NCBI GenBank assembly: GCA_963675185.2
Contig: CAXXOH010000003.1
Coordinates: forward strand, 930,001-994,000
Direction of reading: 5' to 3'
Length of the DNA stretch: 64,000 bases
DNA from: Ilyobacter_A sp963675185
GTDB taxonomy: Bacteria > Fusobacteriota > Fusobacteriia > Fusobacteriales > Fusobacteriaceae
The notes under the pieces are model-generated. The model saw only the letters and a program-made list of their open reading frames with translations. It did not search any database and was not told the DNA's origin. Positions 1-7,686 of the stretch are shown here, piece after piece. How positions within the stretch are numbered: the stretch's first letter is position 1; each line of letters opens with the position of its first letter. Made by a program: the position numbers and the translations under genes.

Positions 1-791
1 TCTCTTTTATACTCTTCTTCCATATTGCTGTATGCCAGTTCAAGAGCCTTTGCCATACCTATTATAGCAGGTACATTTAATGTCCCTGGTCTTCTTTTAT
101 TTTCTTGACTTCCACCGGTTATCACCTTGGCAAGTCTTGTGCCTTTTTTTATAAAAAGTCCCCCAATACCCTTAGGACCATAGAATTTATGCCCTGAAAA
201 AGAGAAAAGGTCTATTCCTATTTCTTTGGGTTTAAATGGAAGTTTCCCGACAGTTTGTACCGCATCCACGTGGAAAATTACTTTGTTTTCATTTGCAATT
301 TTCGCAATCTCTTCGATCGGCTGAACTGTTCCTACTTCATTGTTTGCATGCATAACTGTAATAAGTATAGTTTCTCTTTTAATTGAACTTTTTAAAACTT
401 CTAAGTCCACTGCCCCTCTTTCATCTACCGGGAGATAGGTTATTTCATACCCTTCTTTTTCAAGAGCCTCACAGGTATTTTTTACAGAAGGATGTTCTAC
501 AGAACTTGTAATAATATGATTTCCCCTTCTCCTATAGGCCTTAGCTATACCTCTTATGGCAAGGTTGTTGGACTCAGTCCCAGAAGCTGTGAACACAAGT
601 TCGTTGTCTTCTATACCTAACAACCTACAGATAAGGTTTCTGGCTTCATCCACAGGACGATTGGCTTCCTGCCCAAATCTATGCATGCTTGATGGATTAG
701 CGTATACATCAGTAAAATATGGAAGCATTGCTTCCAATACTTTTGGATCCATTTGAGTTGTTGCATTATTATCTAAATATACTCTTTTCAT
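1..791 (-). CDS. nifS: Cysteine desulfurase (NifS/IscS family), 3' end cut by window
   Basis: PLP-dependent enzyme that removes sulfur from cysteine for Fe-S cluster or thio-cofactor synthesis. The visible 263 residues start MKRVYLDNNATT, the classic class-V aminotransferase opening. They include His100 in SSVEHPSV, the NNEVGT motif near 151 and the PLP lysine K202 in SGHKFYGPKG. The persulfide-cysteine loop and C-terminus lie beyond base 1. The ATG at 789-791 follows a GAGGTGAT ribosome site, and a good promoter lies at 823-851. It is divergent from the chromate transporter pair. Family assignment is secure; whether it is the ISC housekeeping enzyme or a NifS dedicated to another scaffold cannot be told from this fragment. 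Confidence 0.93.
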   Translation of the reverse strand, partial: MKRVYLDNNATTQMDPKVLEAMLPYFTDVYANPSSMHRFGQEANRPVDEARNLICRLLGIEDNELVFTASGTESNNLAIRGIAKAYRRRGNHIITSSVEHPSVKNTCEALEKEGYEITYLPVDERGAVDLEVLKSSIKRETILITVMHANNEVGTVQPIEEIAKIANENKVIFHVDAVQTVGKLPFKPKEIGIDLFSFSGHKFYGPKGIGGLFIKKGTRLAKVITGGSQENKRRPGTLNVPAIIGMAKALELAYSNMEEEYKR

Positions 792-822
792 AACTATATC
801 ACCTCAAATATTGATACAATCT

Positions 823-851
823 AAAATAGCATTGTTTACTTATTTTGTCAA
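823..851 (-). promoter_or_regulatory. Sigma-70 type promoter for the cysteine desulfurase
   Basis: On the minus strand TTGACA (846-851) and TATTTT (823-828) are separated by exactly 17 bases, about 30 bases before the start codon. No operator palindrome was recognised around it. Confidence 0.7.
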
Positions 852-1056
852 GAATTGTTTGTGAGATTTTTTTGAATTTAATTTGTTTTTATCCAATAAA
901 ACTGCACTAAATTTTAATATGGTTAAATTATATCATACATTTCAACCATTTTCAAGGATTTAGATTATCAAAATATATTACAGTTTTAATTTCTAAAAAG
1001 TTTGATTTATAAGTTTCTTGTGTGGTAAAATTTAAAAAAAAATTTGGAGGTAGGTC

Positions 1057-1623
1057 ATGGTTTTTCGGTTATTTGCGACCTTTTTTAAGATAGGGCTTTT
1101 TACTTTTGGCGGTGGATATGCCATGATTCCGCTTATAGAAAATGAAATCATACATGAGAAGAAGTGGATTGATGAAGATGAGCTTTTAGAAATTGTTTCG
1201 ATAGCACAGATGACTCCTGGAACTATAGCTGTTAATTCTGCTACGTTCGTGGGTTATAGAATAGCTGGAGTGCCTGGTTCTCTCGCAGCATCTCTAGGGG
1301 TTATCCTGCCATCTTTTTTTATAATTACTATTATAGTAATATTTTTGGCGCCATATTTCAAGACCCAAATTATAAAATCTGCATTTATGGGTGTTAAGTC
1401 TTGCGTAATATCCTTGATTTTATTTGCAGTGGTGAAAATATTCAAAAAAAGTGTTAAAAATAAAATTACGTTGTGTATTTTCGTAGCTTCTTTTTTAACT
1501 CTGTTTTTCTCGCTGCTCAGCCCAATAAAGATAATAATAGCTGGAGCTGTTTTCGGGATTCTTTTCTACACCTTATTCCCACTGAAGATGTCGGGCTATT
1601 TTGAAAAGGAGAATGAAAAATGA
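1057..1623 (+). CDS. Chromate transporter family protein, first half of a pair
   Basis: Membrane protein of the CHR family, 188 residues, a single-domain (short-chain) member. It carries the family signature FKIGLFTFGGGYAMIPLI near the N-terminus and the MTPGTIAVNSATFVGYR motif near residue 52, followed by several hydrophobic helices. The ATG follows GGAGGT. The stop overlaps the next gene's start by four bases (ATGA), so the two are co-translated. Short CHR proteins work as paired subunits; chromate or sulfate export is the family assignment, and the true substrate in an anaerobe is unknown. This is a natural pair and not a frameshifted long gene, because each half has its own full signature motifs and start. 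Confidence 0.9.
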   Translation: MVFRLFATFFKIGLFTFGGGYAMIPLIENEIIHEKKWIDEDELLEIVSIAQMTPGTIAVNSATFVGYRIAGVPGSLAASLGVILPSFFIITIIVIFLAPYFKTQIIKSAFMGVKSCVISLILFAVVKIFKKSVKNKITLCIFVASFLTLFFSLLSPIKIIIAGAVFGILFYTLFPLKMSGYFEKENEK

Positions 1624-2156
1624 TATACATTAAACTATTTTCAGTTTTTTTTAAAATAGGGATATTTAGCTTTGGTGGAGGGCTGTCCATGTTACCTCTT
1701 ATTAAAAATGAGATAGAGAAGAACGCTTGGGTAAGTTCGCAGGAGTTTTTAGATATTGTTTCCCTGTCACAGATGACGCCAGGTCCTATTGCCATAAATT
1801 CAGCAACCTACATAGGCTTAAAAGTAGGAGGCATTCCTGGGGCAATAGCAGCTACTTTGGGCACAGCCCTGCCGTCTATAATAGTCATCTTGATACTCTC
1901 AAATTTTATCTTAAAGTTAAAAGAAAGTGGGTATAAAAAAGCCTTCTTTTTTGCAATAAGACCCATAACTACAGCAATGATACTATATGCCGGTGTAATA
2001 ATATCCAGGTCCACTTTTTTTATGGAAAAAACCAGCTCCATAAACTTTAAAAGTGTGGTCTTGTCGACTGTAATCTATTTTTTACTGTACAGATACAAGC
2101 TAAATCCCACTACCCTTATATTTTGCAGCGCAATTTTAGGGATTTTGATCTTCTAA
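1620..2156 (+). CDS. Chromate transporter family protein, second half of a pair
   Basis: 178-residue partner of the preceding gene, repeating the same CHR motifs (FKIGIFSFGGGLSMLPLI and MTPGPIAINSATYIGLK). It has four to five hydrophobic segments after residue 70. It starts inside the stop of its partner and ends eight bases before the convergent endonuclease III gene, so there is no room for a dedicated terminator. The halves are clearly homologous, which fits ancestral duplication with the two halves inserting in opposite topology in the membrane; that topology is known for the family and not shown here. Confidence 0.9.
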   Translation: MIYIKLFSVFFKIGIFSFGGGLSMLPLIKNEIEKNAWVSSQEFLDIVSLSQMTPGPIAINSATYIGLKVGGIPGAIAATLGTALPSIIVILILSNFILKLKESGYKKAFFFAIRPITTAMILYAGVIISRSTFFMEKTSSINFKSVVLSTVIYFLLYRYKLNPTTLIFCSAILGILIF

Positions 2157-2164
2157 TAAATACC

Positions 2165-2818
2165 CTAGTCGTGTTTGCTTTTTAAAATTTTTTTCCCATA
2201 CTTACAGATATCGTTTATTTCACAGTCCTGACAAAGGGGTTTCCTAGCCTTGCAAGTACTCCTGCCGTGGAGTATCAAAAAATGCGAGTAGTCTATCCAG
2301 TCTTCTACTGGCACTATTTTCATGAGCTCCCTCTCTATGATGTTGGGATTGTCATTTTTCACCAGTCCTATCCTGTTAGACAGCCTTTTCACATGCGTAT
2401 CCACGACAACTCCGTCAGCGAGCCCCCATATTTCAGCCCTGACAACGTTGGCAGTCTTCCTTCCAACTCCTGGAAGTGACACCAGTTCATCTATGGACAT
2501 AGGCACAGCCCCGCTGTACACATCCAGTATTTTTTCGCTGGTTTCCTTTATATTCTTGGCCTTGTTCTTATAAAACCCGGTTGAGCGTACCAACTCCTCT
2601 ATCTCAACCACAGGAAGGTTGGCAAAGTCCTCCGGTTTATTGTACTTTTTAAAAAGTTCCCGTGTAACTAGGTTCACCCTTACATCTGTGCATTGGGCAG
2701 AGAGTATCACGGCCACTAAAAGTTCAAAAGGCGTGCCATAGTCAAGGGCGCATCTCGGCTTGCCGTACTTCTCCCTGAACACACTTATTATTCTCTTTAC
2801 CTTCTCTTTCTTCCTCAT
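2165..2818 (-). CDS. nth: Endonuclease III (DNA glycosylase/AP lyase)
   Basis: Base-excision repair glycosylase for oxidised pyrimidines. The helix-hairpin-helix SLPGVGRKTANVV carries the catalytic lysine, VVDTHVKRLSNRIGL carries the catalytic aspartate, and the C-terminus has the 4Fe-4S loop with cysteines spaced C-X6-C-X2-C-X5-C. About 217 residues is normal for the family. I chose the ATG at 2816-2818 (protein MRKKEK) because GGAGG sits six bases before it; the frame stays open upstream to 2842, but that start has no ribosome site. It converges on the chromate transporter pair. Nothing appears degenerate. Confidence 0.95.
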   Translation of the reverse strand: MRKKEKVKRIISVFREKYGKPRCALDYGTPFELLVAVILSAQCTDVRVNLVTRELFKKYNKPEDFANLPVVEIEELVRSTGFYKNKAKNIKETSEKILDVYSGAVPMSIDELVSLPGVGRKTANVVRAEIWGLADGVVVDTHVKRLSNRIGLVKNDNPNIIERELMKIVPVEDWIDYSHFLILHGRSTCKARKPLCQDCEINDICKYGKKILKSKHD

Positions 2819-2842
2819 ATTGCCTCCGAGTTTTATTTCCAT

Positions 2843-3280
2843 TATACCATAAAAAATCCCCTTATTTGCACATAAAAACCCCAGTTTTTATAACGATAAA
2901 CTACTATACCGCCCGGAGTTTATCTCCAAATAGTGCAATTTACAGTAAAATAGAATATACTAAAATAAACAGTCTAAGCTACTAGCTATATTTATACTTT
3001 AAGAAAACACCTGTTTTACTCACGAATAGGCTCAAATAGTTCTTAGGACATAAAGCTGCACTGAATAAAATAAAATATTTAACAAAACAACATGAAAATT
3101 TTAAGTAAAATTAACCTTTGCTTAAATGTTTTAAATATTCGTGGGATTCGTGATAAAAAATGATTTTTATTTTAATATGTTTTCTCTGTGCTCAAAAAAA
3201 TTCTATAAATAAATTTAATGTTTAAGTAGCAATTTGGGTTAAATAGGTAGTTTTAAAAAATTTCTGAGGAGAGTTTTAGG
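2843..3280. other. Gene-free gap with a decayed fold-back repeat
   Basis: A 438-base AT-rich gap between the divergently oriented endonuclease III and hydrolase genes. The stretch around 3130-3200 contains ATTCGTGGGATTCGTGA and, further on, TTTTCTCTGTGCTC. These match, in inverted order, one half of the 300-bp repeats found at 31.5, 58.8 and 60.8 kb. The rest shows no gene or clear structure. A ribosome site (GAGGAG) precedes the hydrolase start at 3281. Confidence 0.5.
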
Positions 3281-4198
3281 ATGGAAAAAAAATTCTATAT
3301 AGAGGTATCCAGTGGAAAAAAAATATTTGTTCACAGTTGGGAAGCAGAGTCCCCGGTTGCAGTAGTACATGTAATTCACGGTATGGCTGAGCACAGTGCT
3401 CGATACGTGAAACTAGCCAATTTTTTAAACAGAAACAGAGTCTCACTTTATGCTTCAGACCACAGGGGGCACGGCAAGAGTATTCCAGGTCCGGCCTACA
3501 AGGGCTTGCTCGGTAAAAATGGATTGGAGCTTGTAGCGGACGACCAGACTATTTTAAACAATCTCATAAAAAGAAAAAACCAAGGTGTGCCCATCTTTAT
3601 CCTGGGACACAGTATGGGGTCGTTCATATCGCAAAGGCTACTTGAAAAAAATCCAAATTTCGAAATAAGCGGCCTGATCCTCTCGGGATCAAACGGTAGC
3701 TTCGGCTTGGAGTTGCTTATGGGAAAATTTTTGGCAAAGTTTATCACGATTTTAAAAAAAGACCGCCCCAGCCCGCTTCTAGATTTTTTAACGTTTCTAT
3801 TGTACAATAAAAAAACTGAAAAACACAGCAAATATGACTGGCTATGCAGCGATGAAACAGTGGTTTCCGAGTACATAAAAGACCCCCTTTGCGGAGGCGT
3901 GCTTCCGGCCAGCTTTTATTATTCGTTGTTTTCTCTTATAAGGGAAACTTTAAAAGAAAAAAATTTCCAGAAAATCCCAAACACTCTCCCTGTTTTAATT
4001 ATTTCCGGTAAAGAGGATCCCTTTGGGAGGTACGGAAAGGGGGCAGTGGCTTTGTATCGGAGATACCAGTCGCTGGGATTCGAAGACCTAGACATAAAAC
4101 TTTACGAAAATTCCAGACACGAAATTTTAAACGAAAAGAACAAAATAAAGGTCTATAGCGATCTCCTATTATGGATAAAAAAACACATCCCCCATTAA
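3281..4198 (+). CDS. Alpha/beta hydrolase, monoacylglycerol lipase-like (serine aminopeptidase S33 superfamily)
   Basis: 305-residue soluble hydrolase with a complete catalytic triad: Ser111 in GHSMGS, Asp246 in ISGKEDPFG and His280 in NSRHEILNE. The oxyanion region HGMAEHSARY and the DHRGHGKS motif near 60 are typical of the lysophospholipase/monoglyceride lipase branch. There is no signal peptide, so it is probably cytoplasmic. A ribosome site lies seven to ten bases upstream. It stands alone on the plus strand, and its stop overlaps the stop of the convergent polymerase X-like gene by four bases. The lipid or ester substrate cannot be deduced. Confidence 0.88.
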   Translation: MEKKFYIEVSSGKKIFVHSWEAESPVAVVHVIHGMAEHSARYVKLANFLNRNRVSLYASDHRGHGKSIPGPAYKGLLGKNGLELVADDQTILNNLIKRKNQGVPIFILGHSMGSFISQRLLEKNPNFEISGLILSGSNGSFGLELLMGKFLAKFITILKKDRPSPLLDFLTFLLYNKKTEKHSKYDWLCSDETVVSEYIKDPLCGGVLPASFYYSLFSLIRETLKEKNFQKIPNTLPVLIISGKEDPFGRYGKGAVALYRRYQSLGFEDLDIKLYENSRHEILNEKNKIKVYSDLLLWIKKHIPH

Positions 4199-4641
4199 AT
4201 CATCCTATACCTTTCTTCCGGATCGATATATGTCAGACCTATAGACTCGTATAGGTCTTTTTCATCCTCAACCATTTTATCAAGCTCTTTATTTTTGTCC
4301 ATATACATATTTTCAATAAGCTTTACATGGGGTTTTGGCCCTGTAGAATGCCATAGTGTATATGTGTACTCTGCTTCCACTTCAGCTATTATATGTATGG
4401 ATATTCCACTTTCAAGCATGTACTCATACCGATTTATCTGGTGCCCTATCTTAGGGTATTTTGCTATATACTCCAAAATTATTTTTTCATCACCCATAAC
4501 AACAACATCTATATCTCCTATATCCGCTTTTTTCCTACGCAAGCTGCCGCTTACATCATGCCTAAACCCGCCCTTTCCCAGGTAGGCACTTAACTTTTTA
4601 TACTCTTTCATGGCAAATTCATAAGAAAATCTCTTTCCCAT
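4195..4641 (-). CDS. Miniature family-X DNA polymerase-like nucleotidyltransferase
   Basis: 148 residues that read as only the palm and thumb of a family-X polymerase. The motif GSLRRKKADIGDIDVVV (residues 32-48) matches the pol-beta GSxRR...GDxD loop with two metal aspartates, D43 and D45. LWHSTG (96-101) matches the steric-gate region YFTG, and EKDLYESIGLTYIDPEER matches the conserved C-terminal end. The 8-kDa lyase domain, helix-hairpin-helix and PHP domains of usual bacterial PolX are absent. By alignment to the pol-beta RVDIRL strand, the third catalytic aspartate is replaced by His83. It could be a reduced repair polymerase, a different nucleotidyltransferase, or inactive. It lies upstream of no obvious partner, being convergent with the hydrolase and following tyrS. 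Confidence 0.72.
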   Translation of the reverse strand: MGKRFSYEFAMKEYKKLSAYLGKGGFRHDVSGSLRRKKADIGDIDVVVMGDEKIILEYIAKYPKIGHQINRYEYMLESGISIHIIAEVEAEYTYTLWHSTGPKPHVKLIENMYMDKNKELDKMVEDEKDLYESIGLTYIDPEERYRMI

Positions 4642-4684
4642 TTTATCCCCCAGTAATCTTTAAAGAAAAATAGGCGCCCTGCAC

Positions 4685-5902
4685 CTATTTTACGATTTTT
4701 ACAATTTTTTTCTTTCCTGCCCTTACAATCATACCATCTTCTATGCTTATCACAGCTGCCACATCGGTTACAGCCTCATCGTTTATTTTGAATCCCCCTT
4801 GCTGTATTAGCCTTCTAGCCTCTGAATTAGACTTAAAAAAACCAAGCTGCTTCACCAGAAGTTCTATTGCATCGGCCTCGTCCACATCTATCTTTACCTC
4901 AGGAAGATCTACAGATAGGTCTTTCTTGGAGAATACATTTTCAAACCATTCTCTTGCCTTTTTCCCCTCTTCATCTCCGTGGTAGGATTTTACTATCTCA
5001 TACCCCAGCCTTTTCTTAGCTTCCATCGGGTGGAAAGTTCCATTTTCAACACCTTTTTTCATATCGGTTACTTCATCCATAGGGACGTCTGTGGCCATCT
5101 CATAGTAAGTCCACATAAGCTCGTCAGAAATCGACATAGCCTTACCAAACATGTCGTTAGGGATCTCTGTTATACCTATATAGTTGTTGAGGGATTTAGA
5201 CATTTTCTCCACACCGTCAAGTCCCACAAGTATAGGCATCATCATGCAAATTTGCTGTTCTTGCCCGGCATTCTTTTGAAGGTCTCTACCTCTAAGAATA
5301 TTGAATTTTTGTTCAGTGGCTCCTAGCTCAACGTCAGCTTTAATAGCCACCGAATCGTATCCTTGTAATATAGGGTACATGAACTCCACCAGCGAAACCG
5401 GCTTGTTCTCTTTCAGCCTTTTGGCAAAATCTTCTCTAGACACCATCTGCGCCACGGTGAATTGTGATAATAGTTTCAGCACATCTTCTAGGCTGAGCTT
5501 TTCTAGCCAATCCCCGTTGTATACTATCTCTGTTTTTTCCATATCCAAAATAAGTTTAAGCTGGTCTAGGTAGGTTTTTATGTTTTCTTGTATTTCTTCT
5601 GCAGATAGCATTTTTCTTGTTTCAGATTTCCCGGTTGGATCCCCTATCCTAGCTGTAAATGTTCCTATTAAAAATATAACTTTATGCCCTAGATCTTGAA
5701 ACTGTTTTAGTTTTCTAAGTGGCACTGCATGCCCTATATGCAGATCACTTCCCGTCGGATCTATACCGAGTTTGACCTTTAATGGTTCGCCTGTTTCCAG
5801 AGATTTCTTTATTTTTTTCTCCAGCTCCTCCTCGGAGATTATCTCCTCTACACCTCTTTTTAATATCTCCATCTGCCTTTTTACTTCTGCTTCAATATTC
5901 AT
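4685..5902 (-). CDS. tyrS: Tyrosyl-tRNA synthetase
   Basis: Class I synthetase that charges tRNA-Tyr in the cytoplasm. 405 residues. The HIGH motif is HIGH at 55-58 (SDLHIGHAVPL), the second ATP motif is KMSKS before LNNYIG, and the C-terminus is an S4 RNA-binding domain (LVKQLGFFKSNSEARRLIQQGG). The ATG follows AGGGGAA. The gene sits behind a 210-base leader that holds its own promoter, a Tyr-rich leader peptide and an intrinsic terminator, so expression is probably controlled by tyrosyl-tRNA supply. The polymerase X-like gene follows after 43 bases and may be co-transcribed. Confidence 0.97.
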   Translation of the reverse strand: MNIEAEVKRQMEILKRGVEEIISEEELEKKIKKSLETGEPLKVKLGIDPTGSDLHIGHAVPLRKLKQFQDLGHKVIFLIGTFTARIGDPTGKSETRKMLSAEEIQENIKTYLDQLKLILDMEKTEIVYNGDWLEKLSLEDVLKLLSQFTVAQMVSREDFAKRLKENKPVSLVEFMYPILQGYDSVAIKADVELGATEQKFNILRGRDLQKNAGQEQQICMMMPILVGLDGVEKMSKSLNNYIGITEIPNDMFGKAMSISDELMWTYYEMATDVPMDEVTDMKKGVENGTFHPMEAKKRLGYEIVKSYHGDEEGKKAREWFENVFSKKDLSVDLPEVKIDVDEADAIELLVKQLGFFKSNSEARRLIQQGGFKINDEAVTDVAAVISIEDGMIVRAGKKKIVKIVK

Positions 5903-5931
5903 AAATTCCCCTTTCGACTTATTTTTTCAAT

Positions 5932-5960
5932 AAAAAAGCCCGCAGCCTATATCTGCGAGC
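5932..5960 (-). terminator. Attenuator-type intrinsic terminator in the tyrS leader
   Basis: On the minus strand GCTCGCAG and CTGCGGGC form an eight-pair stem with a seven-base loop, followed directly by six T. It lies between the tyrS promoter and the tyrS start, so it terminates leader transcripts rather than an upstream gene. A competing hairpin (TATCTG upstream with CAGATA inside the stem region) would occlude the 5' arm, as needed for anti-termination. Confidence 0.8.
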
Positions 5961-6047
5961 ATACTATTTACAGATACAAACCCAGAAGCTTTACTATATT
6001 ATAACAAAACCAGGGGTACCTCTGCGTTTTTACAGTTGCACATCCCT

Positions 6048-6095
6048 CTATAAATAATAATAGTAATAATAATTTCTTCTAAGTTTTTCTATCAT
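6048..6095 (-). CDS. Tyrosine-rich leader peptide of tyrS
   Basis: A 15-codon reading frame, MIEKLRRNYYYYYYL, with six consecutive tyrosine codons (TAT TAT TAC TAT TAT TAT). AGGAG sits six bases before the ATG, and the frame begins about 20 bases into the predicted transcript. The stop lies roughly 90 bases before a strong intrinsic terminator and about 145 bases before tyrS. This is the architecture of the amino-acid leader peptides of trp, his and pheST. Stalling on Tyr codons when charged tRNA-Tyr is scarce would let transcription read through into tyrS. No biochemical evidence is available from sequence; the codon run and signals are direct observations. Confidence 0.82.
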   Translation of the reverse strand: MIEKLRRNYYYYYYL

Positions 6096-6121
6096 TATTA
6101 TCTCCTAGTAAGTTTTTTTAG

Positions 6122-6150
6122 ATTATATCACAATTTTAACCCCGTTACAA
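6122..6150 (-). promoter_or_regulatory. tyrS: Promoter of the tyrS leader
   Basis: Minus-strand TTGTAA (6145-6150), a 17-base spacer and TATAAT (6122-6127) with an extended TGA before the -10. The predicted start is near 6115, which puts the leader peptide at the 5' end of the message. Confidence 0.75.
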
Positions 6151-6176
6151 GTGTTACAATGTGCCTCTTATGCCTA

Positions 6177-6644
6177 TCACAAGTCCTCTATTTTTTTCAG
6201 ATACCTTACTACACCCTCTTTGCTTTTACCGCTCTCTAAAAAACCCAAACTTTTAAAAGCTTTTCTTGAGGCAGCATTCTCTTCAAGGATATCGGCCTCA
6301 ATCGTTTTTACACCTGGGGCATCCGTACTAAATTTGATCATGCTCTTTTTTATCACTTTTTTCGCCAACCCGTTTCCCCTTATATCTTCTGACAGGGCTA
6401 GAAATATTAATCCAATTTCTCCAATCAGCTCAAATCTGACATGTCCCAGAAAATTTCCGTTGACGTCGCAAACCGTATAGACAAAGTTTTTAGGAGATTT
6501 TATTAAAAACCTGTACCAATCTCTGTGTCTCTCCCATTCCTCACTCATATTCCGTTTAGAGTACTTTTCTATATATTTCCTATTTACCAGATTATATATA
6601 TCACAAATGTCCTCGTCTTTACTTTTCCTCAGAAAAAATTCCAT
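6177..6644 (-). CDS. GNAT-family N-acetyltransferase
   Basis: About 155 residues. The acetyl-CoA binding signature is visible as LSEDIRGNGLAKKVIKKSM (the R/Q-x-x-G-x-G/A loop), followed by VKTIEADILEENAASRKAFKSLGFLESG, typical of RimJ/RimL-type GNAT proteins. I start at the ATG 6642-6644 (MEFFLRK) because GGAGAG lies seven bases upstream; a TTG twelve bases earlier is unlikely. The acceptor substrate (protein N-terminus, amine or antibiotic) is unknown. It precedes the tyrS leader in the same direction but is separated from it by the tyrS promoter. Confidence 0.85.
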   Translation of the reverse strand: MEFFLRKSKDEDICDIYNLVNRKYIEKYSKRNMSEEWERHRDWYRFLIKSPKNFVYTVCDVNGNFLGHVRFELIGEIGLIFLALSEDIRGNGLAKKVIKKSMIKFSTDAPGVKTIEADILEENAASRKAFKSLGFLESGKSKEGVVRYLKKIEDL

Positions 6645-6716
6645 ATATCTCTCCAAAACATAACATTTTTTCCAGGATATTATATCATAAAAATCTAAAT
6701 TTTAAAAAGATTAATT

Positions 6717-7538
6717 CTAGTAGTAAAAATACCCTTTTATTTTTTTTGCCATCCAAGGACCGCTTAAAAACATGGCTGTTTTTTCGGTTTCAAAAGAGTT
6801 TTCAGCAGCGGAAAGAGGGACTATTTCATCTTCCACAAGTTTTTTTATGAAATCTAGAGTCTGAGCAACTTCCCTTGAATCAAAGTACTCCCTTACACGT
6901 TTTCCATCTTTCGAAATCAAAGCTCCTCCATTTGCCCAAACCATCGGGGTCAAAGTATAGGTAGTAAACTCCCCGGATTCTAGAGATAGCTGTAACCCAT
7001 AAACCCCGTTTTTACTTAATTTCTTTGCATTTTTATACAGTTCATATCATGTCCAGGCCTCCTCTATTTTTTCAGGAGACTTTATGCCAGCCTCTCTAAA
7101 CATCCTTTTGTTGTAGTAGATCTCCACACTAGACTCCATAGACCTTACATGACAAAGTTCCCCTCCATATGTACTCTGTTCTATTATAGATGGCAAAAAA
7201 TTTCCAAAATCAATCTGTGTAAAATATTTTTCTACAGGAATAATAAACCCTTTTTCTGCATAATAGGGTATATACGGCCCTTAAACGGTTATGATATCAG
7301 GTAGACGTCCCTCAGCAAAAGCAATGTTTAACTTGTCTTCATAATCTTTGCCGGGAATAGATGTGAGTTCCACTCTTACATTTTTATTTAATTTGTTGAA
7401 TTCTTCAACTATTTTTTTATAAAATTTCCCTTCTTGAGTGTCTACCTCGTGTACCCACATGCTTATCTTGACAGGTTCTCCAAAAGTACATAAGCTTATA
7501 ATTATATTTAAAAAAAATACTATTAATAATTTATTCAT
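6717..7538 (-). pseudogene. Decayed ABC sugar-binding protein (extracellular solute-binding family 1)
   Basis: One frame reads as a family-1 periplasmic binding protein. It has a signal peptide (MNKLLIVFFLNIIISLCTFG), then VKISMWVHEVDTQEGKFYKKIVEEF, GRLPDIITV, IYYNKRMFREAGIKSPE and TPMVWANGGALISKDGK. Two in-frame nonsense codons interrupt it, TAA at 7281-7283 and TGA at 7047-7049, with no frame change. The protein also ends after about 270 codons (SGPWMAKKIKGYFYY), where intact relatives run past 400. No permease or ATPase genes accompany it. It is best read as a solitary remnant of a lost sugar ABC transporter. Confidence 0.82.
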
Positions 7539-7686
7539 AAAAATTTTACCTCCGTTGCTACTGCTATTAAATTTTTAATCCGAGTCAAAGTTCATTACCA
7601 TTGCTTTCTCTAAATTTATATTTTTTCTTCTATTTTAAGCGTACAGCTTTCTAAATAAAATTTCATGCTTTTAATTTAAATAGAAT

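Noticed and set aside
1057..2156. Frameshifted long chromate transporter gene
   Set aside because: Both halves carry full N-terminal signatures and the second has its own ATG overlapping the first stop; this is the natural paired-subunit arrangement.
5960..6040. T-box riboswitch for tyrS
   Set aside because: The leader has GAGGTACCCC but not the AGGGTGGNACCGCG T-box, and the terminator does not contain it; the Tyr-codon leader peptide explains the region better.
7047..7049. TGA in the solute-binding gene read as selenocysteine
   Set aside because: A second, TAA, stop also interrupts the frame, the position is not a Cys in the family, and the gene lacks its 3' end.
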